NCBI GenBank assembly: GCA_016191785.1
Contig: JACPVJ010000082.1
Location: 248,001 to 312,000, forward strand
Length of the DNA stretch: 64,000 nucleotides
Direction of reading: 5' to 3'
Origin: Myxococcales bacterium
Lineage (GTDB): Bacteria > Myxococcota_A > Polyangia > Polyangiales > Polyangiaceae
Part shown: one piece after another, positions 36,189 through 48,264 of the stretch
Numbering within the stretch: position 1 is the stretch's first letter
How the letters are laid out: the number at the start of each line of letters is the position of its first letter
The notes under the pieces: generated by a model
Told to the model about the DNA's origin: nothing
Databases searched by the model: none
Seen by the model: the letters and a program-made list of their open reading frames with translations, nothing else
Made by a program: the position numbers and the translations under genes

Positions 36189-38120
36189 CTACTTGAGCGC
36201 GAACGCGCTGCCGTCGAACTCGTACTTGCGCGAGCCGCCGTCGCCCCACGGCAAGAGCAGCGGCTCGAGCCCACCGGCCGCGGTCGTGTCCGGCGGGAAG
36301 GGATAAGTCTTGTCGGTCCAGCCGACGGCACGACCGGCCCGGAGCTCGATGCGGACGCCGGACCTGCTCGGGATGAACGAGACCGTCCCGATCACGCGGT
36401 TGTCCTTCAGCGCGCGCCCGGTCTCGGCGGCGAACACCCGGCGAACGCCGCCGTCGGTCACCTGGTAGACGAAGAGCGCATAGCGATCGACGACGTCTCC
36501 GCCCAGCTCTTTGCTGGCCTTCGCGTGGAGCAGCCCGCGCACGATGATCTCGGCCTTGCCGTCACCGGTCAGATCCCGGGCCGTCACGTCGACGATGTCT
36601 TTGGGGTCTGCGACCCCGATCGTGATGAACGAGTACGTGGTTCCGGCGCGGTAGCCCTTGCCGAACACCACGATGTCCTTGTCGTGCACCAGCACGCGCT
36701 CGGTCTCGGAGCCCCCCGCGACGTCCGTCACGAAGTCGAAGCGCGGCGCTTTCGTGCCCAGCTTGCGGTCTTTTCGATAGAGCGCGTAGAGCCGATCGAG
36801 CATCTCGTCGGCCGTCGGCGGGCGCGGGGCGGGCGGCGGCGGCGGCCCGGCGGGCGCGGCCTCACCCGGCTTCTTGCCGGGCTTCTTGCCGGCGGGCTTG
36901 CCCGCTTGAGAACCCTCACCGATCTTTCCGAACTGCTTGCCGTCCCACTGGAAGGTCCGAGACTTCACGCTCTCCCACGGCAAGAGCGCCCCGGGCATGT
37001 CGCCCGATACCGGCTCGGCGTAGGTGTCGGGCTCGAAGCCCTCGGCCTTGCCCTGCGCGATTTCGAGGGTGGGCAGCTTCCCACGGGTTCCCAGGCTGAC
37101 CTCGTTCTGGATCTTGCCCTTCTCGGTGACGATCGCGACCTCGTGAGAGAACGCCGCCCAGGGCGTGTCTTCCGTGCCGATCTTCAAGACCTGGACGATC
37201 TCGCGGTACTTGTCGGAAGCGCCGATGCGCTTCTGGATCAAGATGTCGTCCTTCCCGTCCCCGTCGAAGTCGCGAAGCTCGAGCCGAGTCACCATGCTGG
37301 CGTCCGACACGCCCAGCTCGCCGAAGTAGAACTGGTTGCCGCCGCGATAGCGGGGGCCGGTGATGGTCAGATAGCCCCCGTAGACAGCGACCCGCTCGAG
37401 CATCTTGTCACCCGACAGATCACCGTACGCCTCTCGCGCCGGACTCACCGGAAGGCCCTTGGCTCGGATCAAGCTCTTGTCGAGCCCCTGCTCGTTCTCG
37501 AGCAAGAGCGGCGGCATGGAACCGCCGCTGCCGCCCGCGGTGCCCACCACGCCCTTGACCGACCCGGCAGCGTCCGAGTCGGTGTAGCGCAAAGCGCCCC
37601 GCAGCCCCACCCGAACGGTGCCGGCCCTCGAGAACGCGCTCCACGGGATCTTGGCCTCGAACACGAAGCCGGACTTGCTGGGCGCCTCGACCAGCGTTGC
37701 GCCGGTCACGGCGCCGGACTTGGCGCGCACCGCCCCGCCGACCTTCCCGGGATCGCCCTGAAACAAGAGCAGCTCTTCGGTGACGAAGCCGCCCTTCCCC
37801 GTCGGAAAGGCGATCACCAGCGAGGCGTGGTCCTCGGTCGGGCCGTAGCTCGCCGTGCGCACCAGCGTCTTGTCCGAGACGCGGAAGGCCACGTACACGT
37901 GCCCGTCGTCGTAGCCCACGTGCCCCGACGCGGCGTCGGAGGAGCCCTGGATGACCTGCGTCAGGTCGGTCATCTTGCCGGGCCACTCTCGCAGGTCGCC
38001 GTCGATGCGGATCTTTGCTCCGGCCATCGGGATGGCCTCGAGCGTTCGGCCGGCAGCCGACCCCTGCGAGGCGATGCTGGCGACGGCCACCGCCGCCAGG
38101 ACGAAGGCTGCGGGTTTCAT
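36189..38120 (-). CDS. Secreted protein with CBM9-like and FG-GAP/VCBS-like segments
   Basis: 643 aa with signal peptide (cleavage after GSAAG, about residue 23). Residues about 30-190 resemble a CBM9/DOMON-type beta-sandwich (IRIDGDLREWPGKM, GYDDGHVYVAFRVSDK). Two VCBS-like segments follow (LRDFDGDGKDDILIQ, ARDLTGDGKAEIIVRG), with a Lys/Pro/Ala-rich linker (about 405-440). It lacks a visible anchor, so it is periplasmic or secreted. Its start overlaps the pspA stop (ATGA), which links it to the membrane-stress operon. Ligand unknown. Confidence 0.8.
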   Translation of the reverse strand: MKPAAFVLAAVAVASIASQGSAAGRTLEAIPMAGAKIRIDGDLREWPGKMTDLTQVIQGSSDAASGHVGYDDGHVYVAFRVSDKTLVRTASYGPTEDHASLVIAFPTGKGGFVTEELLLFQGDPGKVGGAVRAKSGAVTGATLVEAPSKSGFVFEAKIPWSAFSRAGTVRVGLRGALRYTDSDAAGSVKGVVGTAGGSGGSMPPLLLENEQGLDKSLIRAKGLPVSPAREAYGDLSGDKMLERVAVYGGYLTITGPRYRGGNQFYFGELGVSDASMVTRLELRDFDGDGKDDILIQKRIGASDKYREIVQVLKIGTEDTPWAAFSHEVAIVTEKGKIQNEVSLGTRGKLPTLEIAQGKAEGFEPDTYAEPVSGDMPGALLPWESVKSRTFQWDGKQFGKIGEGSQAGKPAGKKPGKKPGEAAPAGPPPPPAPRPPTADEMLDRLYALYRKDRKLGTKAPRFDFVTDVAGGSETERVLVHDKDIVVFGKGYRAGTTYSFITIGVADPKDIVDVTARDLTGDGKAEIIVRGLLHAKASKELGGDVVDRYALFVYQVTDGGVRRVFAAETGRALKDNRVIGTVSFIPSRSGVRIELRAGRAVGWTDKTYPFPPDTTAAGGLEPLLLPWGDGGSRKYEFDGSAFALK

Positions 38121-38941
38121 CGCTTCATTCGGAGCTCGGCCTGCTCCTGCGCCTCGAGGTCGGCCAGCGCGCGCGAGAGCTCTTCTTGTTCGGCGGCGTC
38201 CAGCTCGGGCAGCTCTTCCTTGTGCTCCACGCGCACCGCCTCGCGCGGTGCCGGGGGCGCCTCGGGTGGAAGCACGCCCATCTTGCGCTTCAGCGCCTCG
38301 AGGTCGCCGTCCGCACCCGCCGTCTGCTCGAGCTGGGCGAACTTGGTCGCCAGCACGTCGCCGCTGTACTCCTCGGCGATTTCGGCCCCGGCCTCCGCCT
38401 CGGCCTCCATCTGGTTGATGCGCTGCTCCATCTGGTCGAACGCCTCGAAGGCGCTCGCGTTCTTGAGCCCGCTCATCGTCTCTTGAATCTGCTTCTGGGC
38501 CTCGGCGCGCTTCTTCCGGGCGATCAGCAGGTTCTTCTTGCGCTTCGCCTCCTCGATCTTCGAGTTCAGCGCGCGCAGCGCGAGCTTCAGCGAGTCGACG
38601 GCCTGCTTCTGCTTCTGCCACTGCACCTTGTACTGCTCGGCCAGCTGCTCGTGCTCTTTCTTGCGAGCCAGGCCCTCTTTGGCCAGGTTGTCGTCCCCGG
38701 CGCGCACCGCCATCATCGCGCGGCGCTCCCACTCGGCCGCAGTGGCCGCCTCTTGCTCGGCTTGCTTGGCCAGGCGCTTTTCGTCGGCGATGGACGAAGC
38801 CACTTGCTTCTTCGCCTCGATGAGCTGCGCGCTCATGTCGATGACGATCTGGTTGAGCATCTTCTCCGGGTCTTCGGAGCGGCTGATCAGATCGTTCAGG
38901 TTGGATTTGATGAGTCGGGCAAGGCGCGCGAAAATTCCCAT
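38117..38941 (-). CDS. pspA: PspA/IM30 family membrane-stress protein
   Basis: 274-aa coiled-coil ESCRT-III-like protein. The N-terminal amphipathic helix (MGIFARLARLIKSNLNDLIS) and the long helices (to about residue 210) match PspA/Vipp1, which polymerise on damaged inner membranes. A Glu/Pro-rich tail (about 212-274) is an addition not found in E. coli PspA. It is second in a three-gene operon, with a YbjN/CesT-like gene 20 bases upstream and the secreted protein overlapping downstream. There is no pspF or pspBC here. Confidence 0.92.
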   Translation of the reverse strand: MGIFARLARLIKSNLNDLISRSEDPEKMLNQIVIDMSAQLIEAKKQVASSIADEKRLAKQAEQEAATAAEWERRAMMAVRAGDDNLAKEGLARKKEHEQLAEQYKVQWQKQKQAVDSLKLALRALNSKIEEAKRKKNLLIARKKRAEAQKQIQETMSGLKNASAFEAFDQMEQRINQMEAEAEAGAEIAEEYSGDVLATKFAQLEQTAGADGDLEALKRKMGVLPPEAPPAPREAVRVEHKEELPELDAAEQEELSRALADLEAQEQAELRMKR

Positions 38942-38961
38942 GGTCGTGACTCCAGCCAGGC

Positions 38962-39357
38962 CTATTTCTTGGTGAGCTCTCGGAGCACGCCCACATGTTT
39001 CGAGAGCGCCATGCCGATGTCCGAGAGCACGGCCTCGAGCTCGTTGTCGTCCAGGTGCTCGAGCTCGAGCGCGGCGATCAGCACGATGCGCCCGTCTTCG
39101 AGCGCGTAGGCGGCGTGCATGAGATCGCCGGCGTTGAACTCGAGCAGCTTGCGGAAGACCTTGGCCTCGAGCGCAGTGTCGCCCTTGGGCGCGTCGCCGA
39201 TGGCGACCTGGAACACCAGGACCGGCGCCGCGATCCTGAGCGCGACGGGGGCGGACCCCGCCCCGACCGCGACCAAGAAGGTGCCGCCTTCGATGCGCTC
39301 GAAACTTCGTCCGAGCTTGCTCAGAATCCCCTCGAGATCTTCGTCCGTCTTCAGCAT
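38962..39357 (-). CDS. YbjN/CesT-like small acidic protein
   Basis: 131 aa, cytoplasmic, with the alternating helix-strand pattern of YbjN or CesT/Tir-chaperone-like proteins: a helix (EDLEGILSKLGRSFERI), strands (GGTFLVAVG, VALRIAAPVLVFQVAIG), a central helix (KVFRKLLEFN), another strand pair (AAYALEDGRIVLIAALEL) and a C-terminal helix. Such proteins act as chaperones or stress-response factors. It is immediately upstream of pspA, so it could be a partner of the membrane-repair protein. ATG 39357 is chosen as the first start giving this fold. Confidence 0.72.
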   Translation of the reverse strand: MLKTDEDLEGILSKLGRSFERIEGGTFLVAVGAGSAPVALRIAAPVLVFQVAIGDAPKGDTALEAKVFRKLLEFNAGDLMHAAYALEDGRIVLIAALELEHLDDNELEAVLSDIGMALSKHVGVLRELTKK

Positions 39358-39416
39358 CGGACCGATACCGTACCATGCCGCCGGGGCACCGGGGTGTGGG
39401 CGAAATTCCGGGGATC

Positions 39417-40406
39417 TCAGCCGGCTTTGGTGATCGGCGCGCCGTGCCGGCTGGCGCGCAGAACGACCACGGCGTCGGGTGGGGGCGCCTCGGGTTGGAT
39501 GGTGGCATGAGCCAGCCCGAACTGGGTCTTCAGCTCGTCGGCGACGGCCCGGCACACCTCGACGCCGTGCGCGCCGCGCTCCAGCGTCACGTGGACGGTC
39601 AGCGCGTCGAAGCGATCGGAGATGCGCCAGACGTGAAGGTCGTGCAGGTCGACGACTCCGGGACAAGCGCGAATGGTCGCCTCGATGGCCGACACGTTCA
39701 GATGGCTCGGCGTCGCCTCGAGCAAGATGCTGGTGGTCTCGCGTAGCACCCGCCAGCCGCTGTAGGCCACCAGCACGGCGATCGCGACCGAGAGCACCGG
39801 GTCGGCGCGGGTCACGCCGAAGAAGTGGACGAGCGCGCCGGCGATCAGGGCCGCGACGGAGCCGAGCGCGTCCGATGCGACGTGAGCAAAAGCCGCGCGC
39901 ACGTTCAGGCTCTCGCGCTGAGCACGCATCAACACCGCCGCGACCGCCAGGTTGACCACCAGGCCCGCGCCGGCGACGGCGAGCATCACGTCGGCACGGA
40001 TCTGCGACGGTGCGAACCAGCGCTCGGCGGCCTCTTTGATCACCCACAGCGCCGTCACGCCGAGGGCGATGCCGTTCACGAAGGCCGCGAGCACCTCGGC
40101 CCGCCGGAGCCCGAAGGTCGAGCGCTCGGTCCGGGGGCGCTGCGCCCAGCGCTGCGCCGCGAGGGCCAGGGCCAGTGCGCCCGCGTCGGCGAGCATGTGC
40201 CCCGCGTCCGCCAAGAGCGCGAGGCTGCCGCTGACCAGCCCGCCGACGAGCTCGACCAGCATGAAGGTGCCGGTCAGAGCCAGCGCCAGGGCCAGCGCGC
40301 GGGAGGGCGCCGCCCCGTGGGTGTGGCCGTGGCCATGGCCGTGACCGTGACCGTGGCCGTGACCGTGGCCGTGGCCAGGGTCGTGGACATGGTCGTGGTC
40401 GGTCAC
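39417..40406 (-). CDS. Cation diffusion facilitator (Zn/Cd/Co-type exporter)
   Basis: 329-aa CDF protein. A His-rich N-terminus (alternating Gly-His, residues about 3-31) precedes six membrane helices and a cytoplasmic ferredoxin-like domain (about 225-310). The metal-site motifs are intact: HMLAD in helix 2 (GHMLADAG) and HVASD in helix 5. These are the HxxxD pairs typical of Zn/Cd exporters such as ZitB/CzcD. The His-rich region is encoded by a short GGCCGT/GACCGT repeat. It likely exports zinc to the periplasm; no metal-responsive regulator is beside it. Confidence 0.92.
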   Translation of the reverse strand: MTDHDHVHDPGHGHGHGHGHGHGHGHGHTHGAAPSRALALALALTGTFMLVELVGGLVSGSLALLADAGHMLADAGALALALAAQRWAQRPRTERSTFGLRRAEVLAAFVNGIALGVTALWVIKEAAERWFAPSQIRADVMLAVAGAGLVVNLAVAAVLMRAQRESLNVRAAFAHVASDALGSVAALIAGALVHFFGVTRADPVLSVAIAVLVAYSGWRVLRETTSILLEATPSHLNVSAIEATIRACPGVVDLHDLHVWRISDRFDALTVHVTLERGAHGVEVCRAVADELKTQFGLAHATIQPEAPPPDAVVVLRASRHGAPITKAG

Positions 40407-40450
40407 GGCTCCAGCTTAGCCGGTCTTCTCGGGACGCACCCGATCGAGTA

Positions 40451-40966
40451 ATGGGCGTGCCTCCCATGAGACACCTGCTCCTTGCATGTCTGGCCTCGAC
40501 GCTCTTCGGCTGCGGGGGCCCCGCCGCGCCGCCGCCGGCGGGCCCCGCACCCGCGCCCAAAGCCTGCACCACCATCGGGTGCACCAGCGGGCTCGAGCTC
40601 GAGCTTCGGCGCGCCACTCCGTGGCCGCACGGGACCTATCGCTTCACCCTCAAGGTCGACGACGCGTCGGTGAGCTGCGAGGGAAAGTTGCCGCTCGAGC
40701 CCTGCGAGCGCGGCCCGACGTTCCATTGCAGCGACGCGTCGCTGACCGTGGCCGAGAGCGGGTGCGCGCTGCCGACGGACCAACACGCCATCACCGGGCT
40801 CAGCTCGAAGGCGACGCGGGCCACCAAGGTGTCGCTGGCCATCGAGCACCAGGGGTCGATTCAGGCCAGCGCCCAGCTCACCCCCACGTTCCAGACCGTG
40901 CAGCCCAACGGCCCCGCCTGTGAGCCGGTCTGCGAGCAGGCCGCGATGAAGCTCCAGCTGCGCTGA
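40451..40966 (+). CDS. Small Cys-containing lipoprotein, unknown function
   Basis: 171 aa from ATG 40451, or 166 aa from ATG 40466 (MRHLLLACLAS), which gives a cleaner signal peptide. Lipobox LFGC is followed by a Pro/Ala linker and a beta-rich domain with six cysteines (CTTIGC, CEGKLPLEPC, CSDAS, CALP, CEPVCEQ). It resembles a disulfide-bonded immunoglobulin-like fold. No family recognised. Convergent with the protease gene. Confidence 0.8.
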   Translation: MGVPPMRHLLLACLASTLFGCGGPAAPPPAGPAPAPKACTTIGCTSGLELELRRATPWPHGTYRFTLKVDDASVSCEGKLPLEPCERGPTFHCSDASLTVAESGCALPTDQHAITGLSSKATRATKVSLAIEHQGSIQASAQLTPTFQTVQPNGPACEPVCEQAAMKLQLR

Positions 40967-40975
40967 GCTCGAGCG

Positions 40976-44746
<3,771 letters not shown>

Positions 44747-44968
44747 CACGCCGCGCACTATCGCCCTGACCCGCGCCGTAGGCAACGCGCCCGAACCCTC
44801 GCCACCCCGCCAGCGAGACCCGGAAAGAACCGAGCTTGGGGCGAGCCAACCGCGCGGTCTCGTGAGCCACCACCGCGAACGCGGGCGCGACCATGGCGAC
44901 GAGCACTGCTGCCGATCCCACGGGCCCCAGACTGCTGAAAATCGCGTCAAACATCTGACCTCCAATAA

Positions 44969-44986
44969 AAACTGGCCGGTTGGTTT
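44969..44986. promoter_or_regulatory. TetR-type operator palindrome
   Basis: AAACTGGCCGGTTGGTTT is an imperfect palindrome (AAAC-YRR-CCGG-YYR-GTTT) of the length and style bound by TetR dimers. It begins just after the -10 element, over the expected transcription start, so binding would block initiation. A tetR gene ends 93 bases away. Confidence 0.7.
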
Positions 44987-44988
44987 GT

Positions 44989-45017
44989 TTTCTAAGCATT
45001 CTTGCGCGCCGTGTCAA
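44989..45017 (-). promoter_or_regulatory. Consensus sigma-70-type promoter of the small membrane protein operon
   Basis: On the minus strand TTGACA (45017-45012), 17-base spacer, TAGAAA (44994-44989). This is the best match to consensus in the window. Transcription would start near 44982. Confidence 0.75.
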
Positions 45018-45079
45018 TGGGGCAAAATTCCGCCATGATCACGGAGGGCTCCGACCACAGCGGGGGCCGCGGGGTCAGC

Positions 45080-45703
45080 TCAGCCGACGATCAGCGACAG
45101 GGCGATGCTCTCGAGAGCCGACTGGACGACCTCTTCGTCCACGGGGCTCATCGGATCGAAGAAGTCGTGGAGCGCCAGCCCGTCGAGGATTCCGATGACC
45201 AGCCGGGGCAGCACGTGCACCGGGATCCGAGGAGTGATCCCCAGCTCGCGGAAGCTCTGCTCGAGGTGGCTATGGACCTCTTGGCGGTTGGCCTCGAACA
45301 TCACGGACAAGGCCTTTCGAAGCTTGGGGTCGTGGATGCCCTGAGCCATCAGATCCGCCAGCACGCGGAGCTCGGCGCTGCCGTGGGTCCGCGCAGCGCG
45401 CATCTCGCGTAGCGCGCTCCGGACCTTCTCTTGGGGCTCACCCGGCGCGTCCCAGGCGGCGCGCACCCGCTCCCGCATCACCTCGGCGCAGCGCACCAGC
45501 ACCTGCGCGATCAGGTCGTCCTTGCTCTCGAAGTGATAGTGGACCGCGCCCTTGCTCATGCCCGCTGCTTCCGCAATGTCGCCGACGCTGGTGCGGGCAG
45601 AACCGTTCTCGGCCAGGGCGCGGATCGCCGCGTCCAGCACCTGCTGCCGGCTGGCCTCGCTCTTCTTGTAAGTTCGACGCGGACGCACGGCCCTTTTCCC
45701 CAT
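45080..45703 (-). CDS. TetR family transcriptional repressor
   Basis: 207 aa. N-terminal HTH (about 18-62; QQVLDAAIRALAENGSARTSVGDIAEAAGMSKGAVHYHFESKDDL) is textbook TetR. The all-helical C-terminal part binds an unknown small ligand. The basic first 12 residues (KRAVRPRRTYKK) could touch the minor groove. It ends just upstream of a consensus promoter with a matching operator, suggesting it represses the small membrane and outer-membrane protein genes. Its own promoter would lie in 45704-45771, divergent from the tRNA promoter. Confidence 0.93.
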   Translation of the reverse strand: MGKRAVRPRRTYKKSEASRQQVLDAAIRALAENGSARTSVGDIAEAAGMSKGAVHYHFESKDDLIAQVLVRCAEVMRERVRAAWDAPGEPQEKVRSALREMRAARTHGSAELRVLADLMAQGIHDPKLRKALSVMFEANRQEVHSHLEQSFRELGITPRIPVHVLPRLVIGILDGLALHDFFDPMSPVDEEVVQSALESIALSLIVG

Positions 45704-45735
45704 AAATCACGGCTCGCGGAGGCCCTGCAAGGGCG

Positions 45736-45764
45736 TTGACAGACCGCGGATCGGCTGCCAAAGT
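45736..45764 (+). promoter_or_regulatory. Promoter of tRNA-Ser(CGA)
   Basis: TTGACA (45736-45741), 17-base spacer, CAAAGT (45759-45764), ending 8 bases before the tRNA. Confidence 0.6.
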
Positions 45765-45771
45765 CCGCCGC

Positions 45772-45858
45772 GGAGAGATGACCGAGCGGCCGAAGGTACC
45801 TGATTCGAAATCAGGCGTACCCTTACGGGTACCGTGGGTTCGAATCCCACTCTCTCCG
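45772..45858 (+). tRNA. tRNA-Ser (anticodon CGA)
   Basis: 87-nt class II tRNA. Acceptor GGAGAGA pairs with TCTCTCC; anticodon stem CCTGA/TCAGG encloses TTCGAAA, giving CGA (reads UCG); the variable arm is long (GTACCC/GGGTAC); the T-loop is GGTTCGAATCC. CCA is not encoded. Confidence 0.95.
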
Positions 45859-45880
45859 CTGCGAGCCTGAGTCGTCGGTC

Positions 45881-45910
45881 GTGTCGGCGCACCTTCGGGT
45901 GAACCGACAC
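45881..45910. terminator. Hairpin between the two tRNA-Ser genes
   Basis: GTGTCGG (45881-45887) pairs with CCGACAC (45904-45910), with an inner CACC-TTCG-GGTG stem on a stable UUCG-type tetraloop. It may terminate the first tRNA transcript or mark a processing site. Confidence 0.5.
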
Positions 45911-45960
45911 GGCATCGGCGTCTCGGAGACCGGAGCGCTCGCGCGCCGGTGTCCCCACCT

Positions 45961-46047
45961 GGAGAGGTGACCGAGAGGCCGAAGGTGCATGATTGGAAAT
46001 CATGTGTACCTGCAAGGGTACCGAGGGTTCGAATCCCTCCCTCTCCG
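45961..46047 (+). tRNA. tRNA-Ser (anticodon GGA)
   Basis: 87-nt class II tRNA. Acceptor GGAGAGG pairs with CCTCTCC; anticodon stem CATGA/TCATG encloses TTGGAAA, giving GGA (reads UCC/UCU); the long variable arm and GGTTCGAATCC T-loop are present. CCA is not encoded. Highly similar to the upstream tRNA-Ser, suggesting duplication. Confidence 0.95.
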
Positions 46048-46068
46048 CCGCGACGCGCCTGGTCCGAC

Positions 46069-47559
46069 TCAGGCTTCTCTCGACCACCGCAGGCGGGGCT
46101 GACGCGCTGCCCGTGCTTCGTCCAAGCGACGATGCCGGGTGTTGTGGGGCGCACCCTTGACCAGCTCGGGTGTCGCGCGCGCCTCGCTCACGATGGCCGT
46201 GACTGCATCGACGAACGCATCGAGCGTCTGTTTGGTCTCGGTCTCGGTCGGCTCGACCATCAGCGCCCCGCGCACCACCAGCGGGAAATACACGGTGGGC
46301 GGGTGGAACCCGTAGTCGATCAGGCGCTTGGCCAGATCCAGGGTCTTCACGCCCGTCTCGGCCTCGAGCTCGCGATCGGTGAACACGGCTTCGTGGAGCG
46401 ACGGTGTAGAAAACGCAATGGGCAACACCTGCGACAGGCGGGCCGCGACGTAGTTGGCGTTGAGCACGGCCAGGTCGCTGACCGCGCGGAGGCCCTCGGG
46501 CCCGAGCTCGCGAATGTAGGTGTAGGCGCGCACCATCATGCCGAAGTTGCCGAAGAACGACCGGACTCGGCCGATGCTCTTCGGGCGATCGTAGTCGACG
46601 CGGAACAGCTCGCCGCGCTTCACGATCACCGGTGACGGCTGGAACGCCTCGAGCTTCTTCTTGAAGGCCACCGGGCCCGAGCCCGGGCCGCCACCGCCGT
46701 GGGGCGTGGTGAAGGTCTTGTGCAGGTTGTACTGCATCACGTCCACGCCGATGTCGCCGGGACGCGCCCGACCGAGCACCGCGTTCATGTTCGCGCCGTC
46801 GCCGTACACCAGGCCGCCCTTGTCGTGGACCAGCGCCGTGAGCTTGGGCATGGCGCTCTCGTAGAGCCCGAGCGTGTTGGGGTTGGTGAGCATCAGACCC
46901 GCGACGGCGTCGCCCGCGCCCTCGAGGGCGCGCGCCAGGGTCTCGGGCTCGACCACGCCCGCGCTGCCTGCCGGAAACCCGACGGACTCGTAGCCGTTGA
47001 GCGTGGAGCTTGCCGGGTTCGTGCCGTGGGCGCTGTCGGGAATGAAGATCTTCTTCGGCGAGCGCCCCTGCGACTCGTGGAACGCGCGGATCATCATCAA
47101 GCCCGTGAGCTCACCCTGGGCGCCGGCGGCGGGCTGCAAGCTGACGCCATCCATGCCGGCGATTTCGGCCAGCAGGCACTCGAGAGCGACCATGACCTCG
47201 AGCGCGCCCTGGGCCAGGTGATCGGGCGTGTGCGGGTGCAGCTTGGCGAAGCCCTCGAGCCGCGCCGCCCACTCGTTCACCTTGGGGTTGTACTTCATGG
47301 TGCACGAGCCCAGCGGATAGAACTGGGTGTCGATGCTGAAGTTCCACTGCGACAGGCGCACGAAGTGGCGAAACACCTCGGGCTCGCTCACCTCGGGAAG
47401 CCCGGCGGGCGCCTTGCGTGCCAGCGACCCGAGGGCGCGCGAGACATCGACCGGCGGCACGTCCAGCGTGCTGGCGCTCGTGCCGCTGCGCCCGGGGGCG
47501 CCGCGCTCGAAAATCGGAGCTTCCTCGAACTGAATGCCCGTGACTGCTTCCGGCGTCAT
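46069..47559 (-). CDS. gcvPB: Glycine dehydrogenase (decarboxylating) subunit 2
   Basis: 496-aa PLP enzyme, the beta subunit of split P-protein in the glycine cleavage system. PLP-lysine is in NLHKTFTTPHGGGGPGSGP; ADSAHGTNPAS-type FIPDSAHGTNPASS and YNPKVNEW are conserved. It needs the GcvPA partner, GcvH and GcvT, none of which lie nearby. ATG 47559 matches the family start (MTPEAVTGIQFEEAPIFERG, in keeping with the usual LIFE.. motif). The C-terminal 25 residues are basic and unlike the family. A lipoprotein gene lies 5 bases upstream. Confidence 0.94.
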   Translation of the reverse strand: MTPEAVTGIQFEEAPIFERGAPGRSGTSASTLDVPPVDVSRALGSLARKAPAGLPEVSEPEVFRHFVRLSQWNFSIDTQFYPLGSCTMKYNPKVNEWAARLEGFAKLHPHTPDHLAQGALEVMVALECLLAEIAGMDGVSLQPAAGAQGELTGLMMIRAFHESQGRSPKKIFIPDSAHGTNPASSTLNGYESVGFPAGSAGVVEPETLARALEGAGDAVAGLMLTNPNTLGLYESAMPKLTALVHDKGGLVYGDGANMNAVLGRARPGDIGVDVMQYNLHKTFTTPHGGGGPGSGPVAFKKKLEAFQPSPVIVKRGELFRVDYDRPKSIGRVRSFFGNFGMMVRAYTYIRELGPEGLRAVSDLAVLNANYVAARLSQVLPIAFSTPSLHEAVFTDRELEAETGVKTLDLAKRLIDYGFHPPTVYFPLVVRGALMVEPTETETKQTLDAFVDAVTAIVSEARATPELVKGAPHNTRHRRLDEARAARQPRLRWSREA

Positions 47560-47564
47560 CGAGC

Positions 47565-48191
47565 TCACTCGATCGCCGGCGGGAGGTCGCCGTCTTTCTT
47601 CTCGCTGCCACCCTTGTCGCCGCCCGAGCTGCCGCCACCCTCGGGCTTGCCGCCGGGCGTGTCGTCCCAGCCGCCACCCTGACCGCGACCTTCGATCTCG
47701 TCCGGCATCACCGAGTTCGGATCCGCCTTGCGGTTCAGCTGCTTGACGCCGTCCCACTTCATCCCGGTCTCGTCGGTGCCGAGACCCCACTCGCCCTTGA
47801 TCAAGTGGGCCTCGTCCGCCTTCGGCGCGCTGTACTTGAAGTAGCCGCGGCCCGAGCGCGTGGCAGAGGGACCGACCATGCCGATGCGGTGCTCCTTCCA
47901 CTCGAACTTGAGGAGGTCACCGGTGACCTTGCCGCTGAGCTCGCCCCACGCGTCGCCGGAGGTGGTGCGCCACTTCCCGCTGACGGTGTCGCCCTCTTTG
48001 ATCATGTGGAGGTAGCCGTTGGTCTGGTCGTAGTACACGCCGGTCCAATCGCCGCCCTCGGGCATGTCGCCCGCCTTCACCGCCGCGGTCTTGGGCGGCG
48101 GCGCGCCGTTGCAGCCGAGCGAGCCGACGGCGAGCGGAGTCGCCACGGCCACCGAGAGAATCAGAGGAAAGAGTGAGCGCCGGAGAAACAT
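47565..48191 (-). CDS. Lipoprotein of unknown function, co-transcribed with gcvPB
   Basis: 208 aa. Signal peptide with lipobox GSLGC (about residue 27), a beta-rich domain of about 100 residues (GDWTGVYYDQTNGYLHMIKEGDTVSGKWRTT) that looks like a small lipocalin-like barrel, and a Gly/Ser/Asp-rich tail. ATG 48191 gives the signal peptide; the upstream ATG would add 11 basic residues. Its stop is 5 bases from gcvPB, an odd pairing of an envelope protein with a metabolic gene. Confidence 0.8.
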   Translation of the reverse strand: MFLRRSLFPLILSVAVATPLAVGSLGCNGAPPPKTAAVKAGDMPEGGDWTGVYYDQTNGYLHMIKEGDTVSGKWRTTSGDAWGELSGKVTGDLLKFEWKEHRIGMVGPSATRSGRGYFKYSAPKADEAHLIKGEWGLGTDETGMKWDGVKQLNRKADPNSVMPDEIEGRGQGGGWDDTPGGKPEGGGSSGGDKGGSEKKDGDLPPAIE

Positions 48192-48264
48192 GGCGCGCAG
48201 CCTACCACGGGGTCGGGGGGGCAATGGACCCCCCTTGGAGAAGGGAGCCTGCTACCCTGCCGCG

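Noticed and set aside
40319..40400. Short regular repeats that could suggest a CRISPR or satellite
   Set aside because: The units are six bases, have no spacers and encode the Gly-His run of the CDF exporter.
45704..46068. Integration (att) site of a mobile element at the serine tRNAs
   Set aside because: No integrase, no partial tRNA duplicate and no change in composition on either side.
48211..48234. G-run and C-run as a G-quadruplex or operator
   Set aside because: It is a simple GGGGGG/CCCCCC pairing in a GC-rich leader with nothing further to support a regulatory role.
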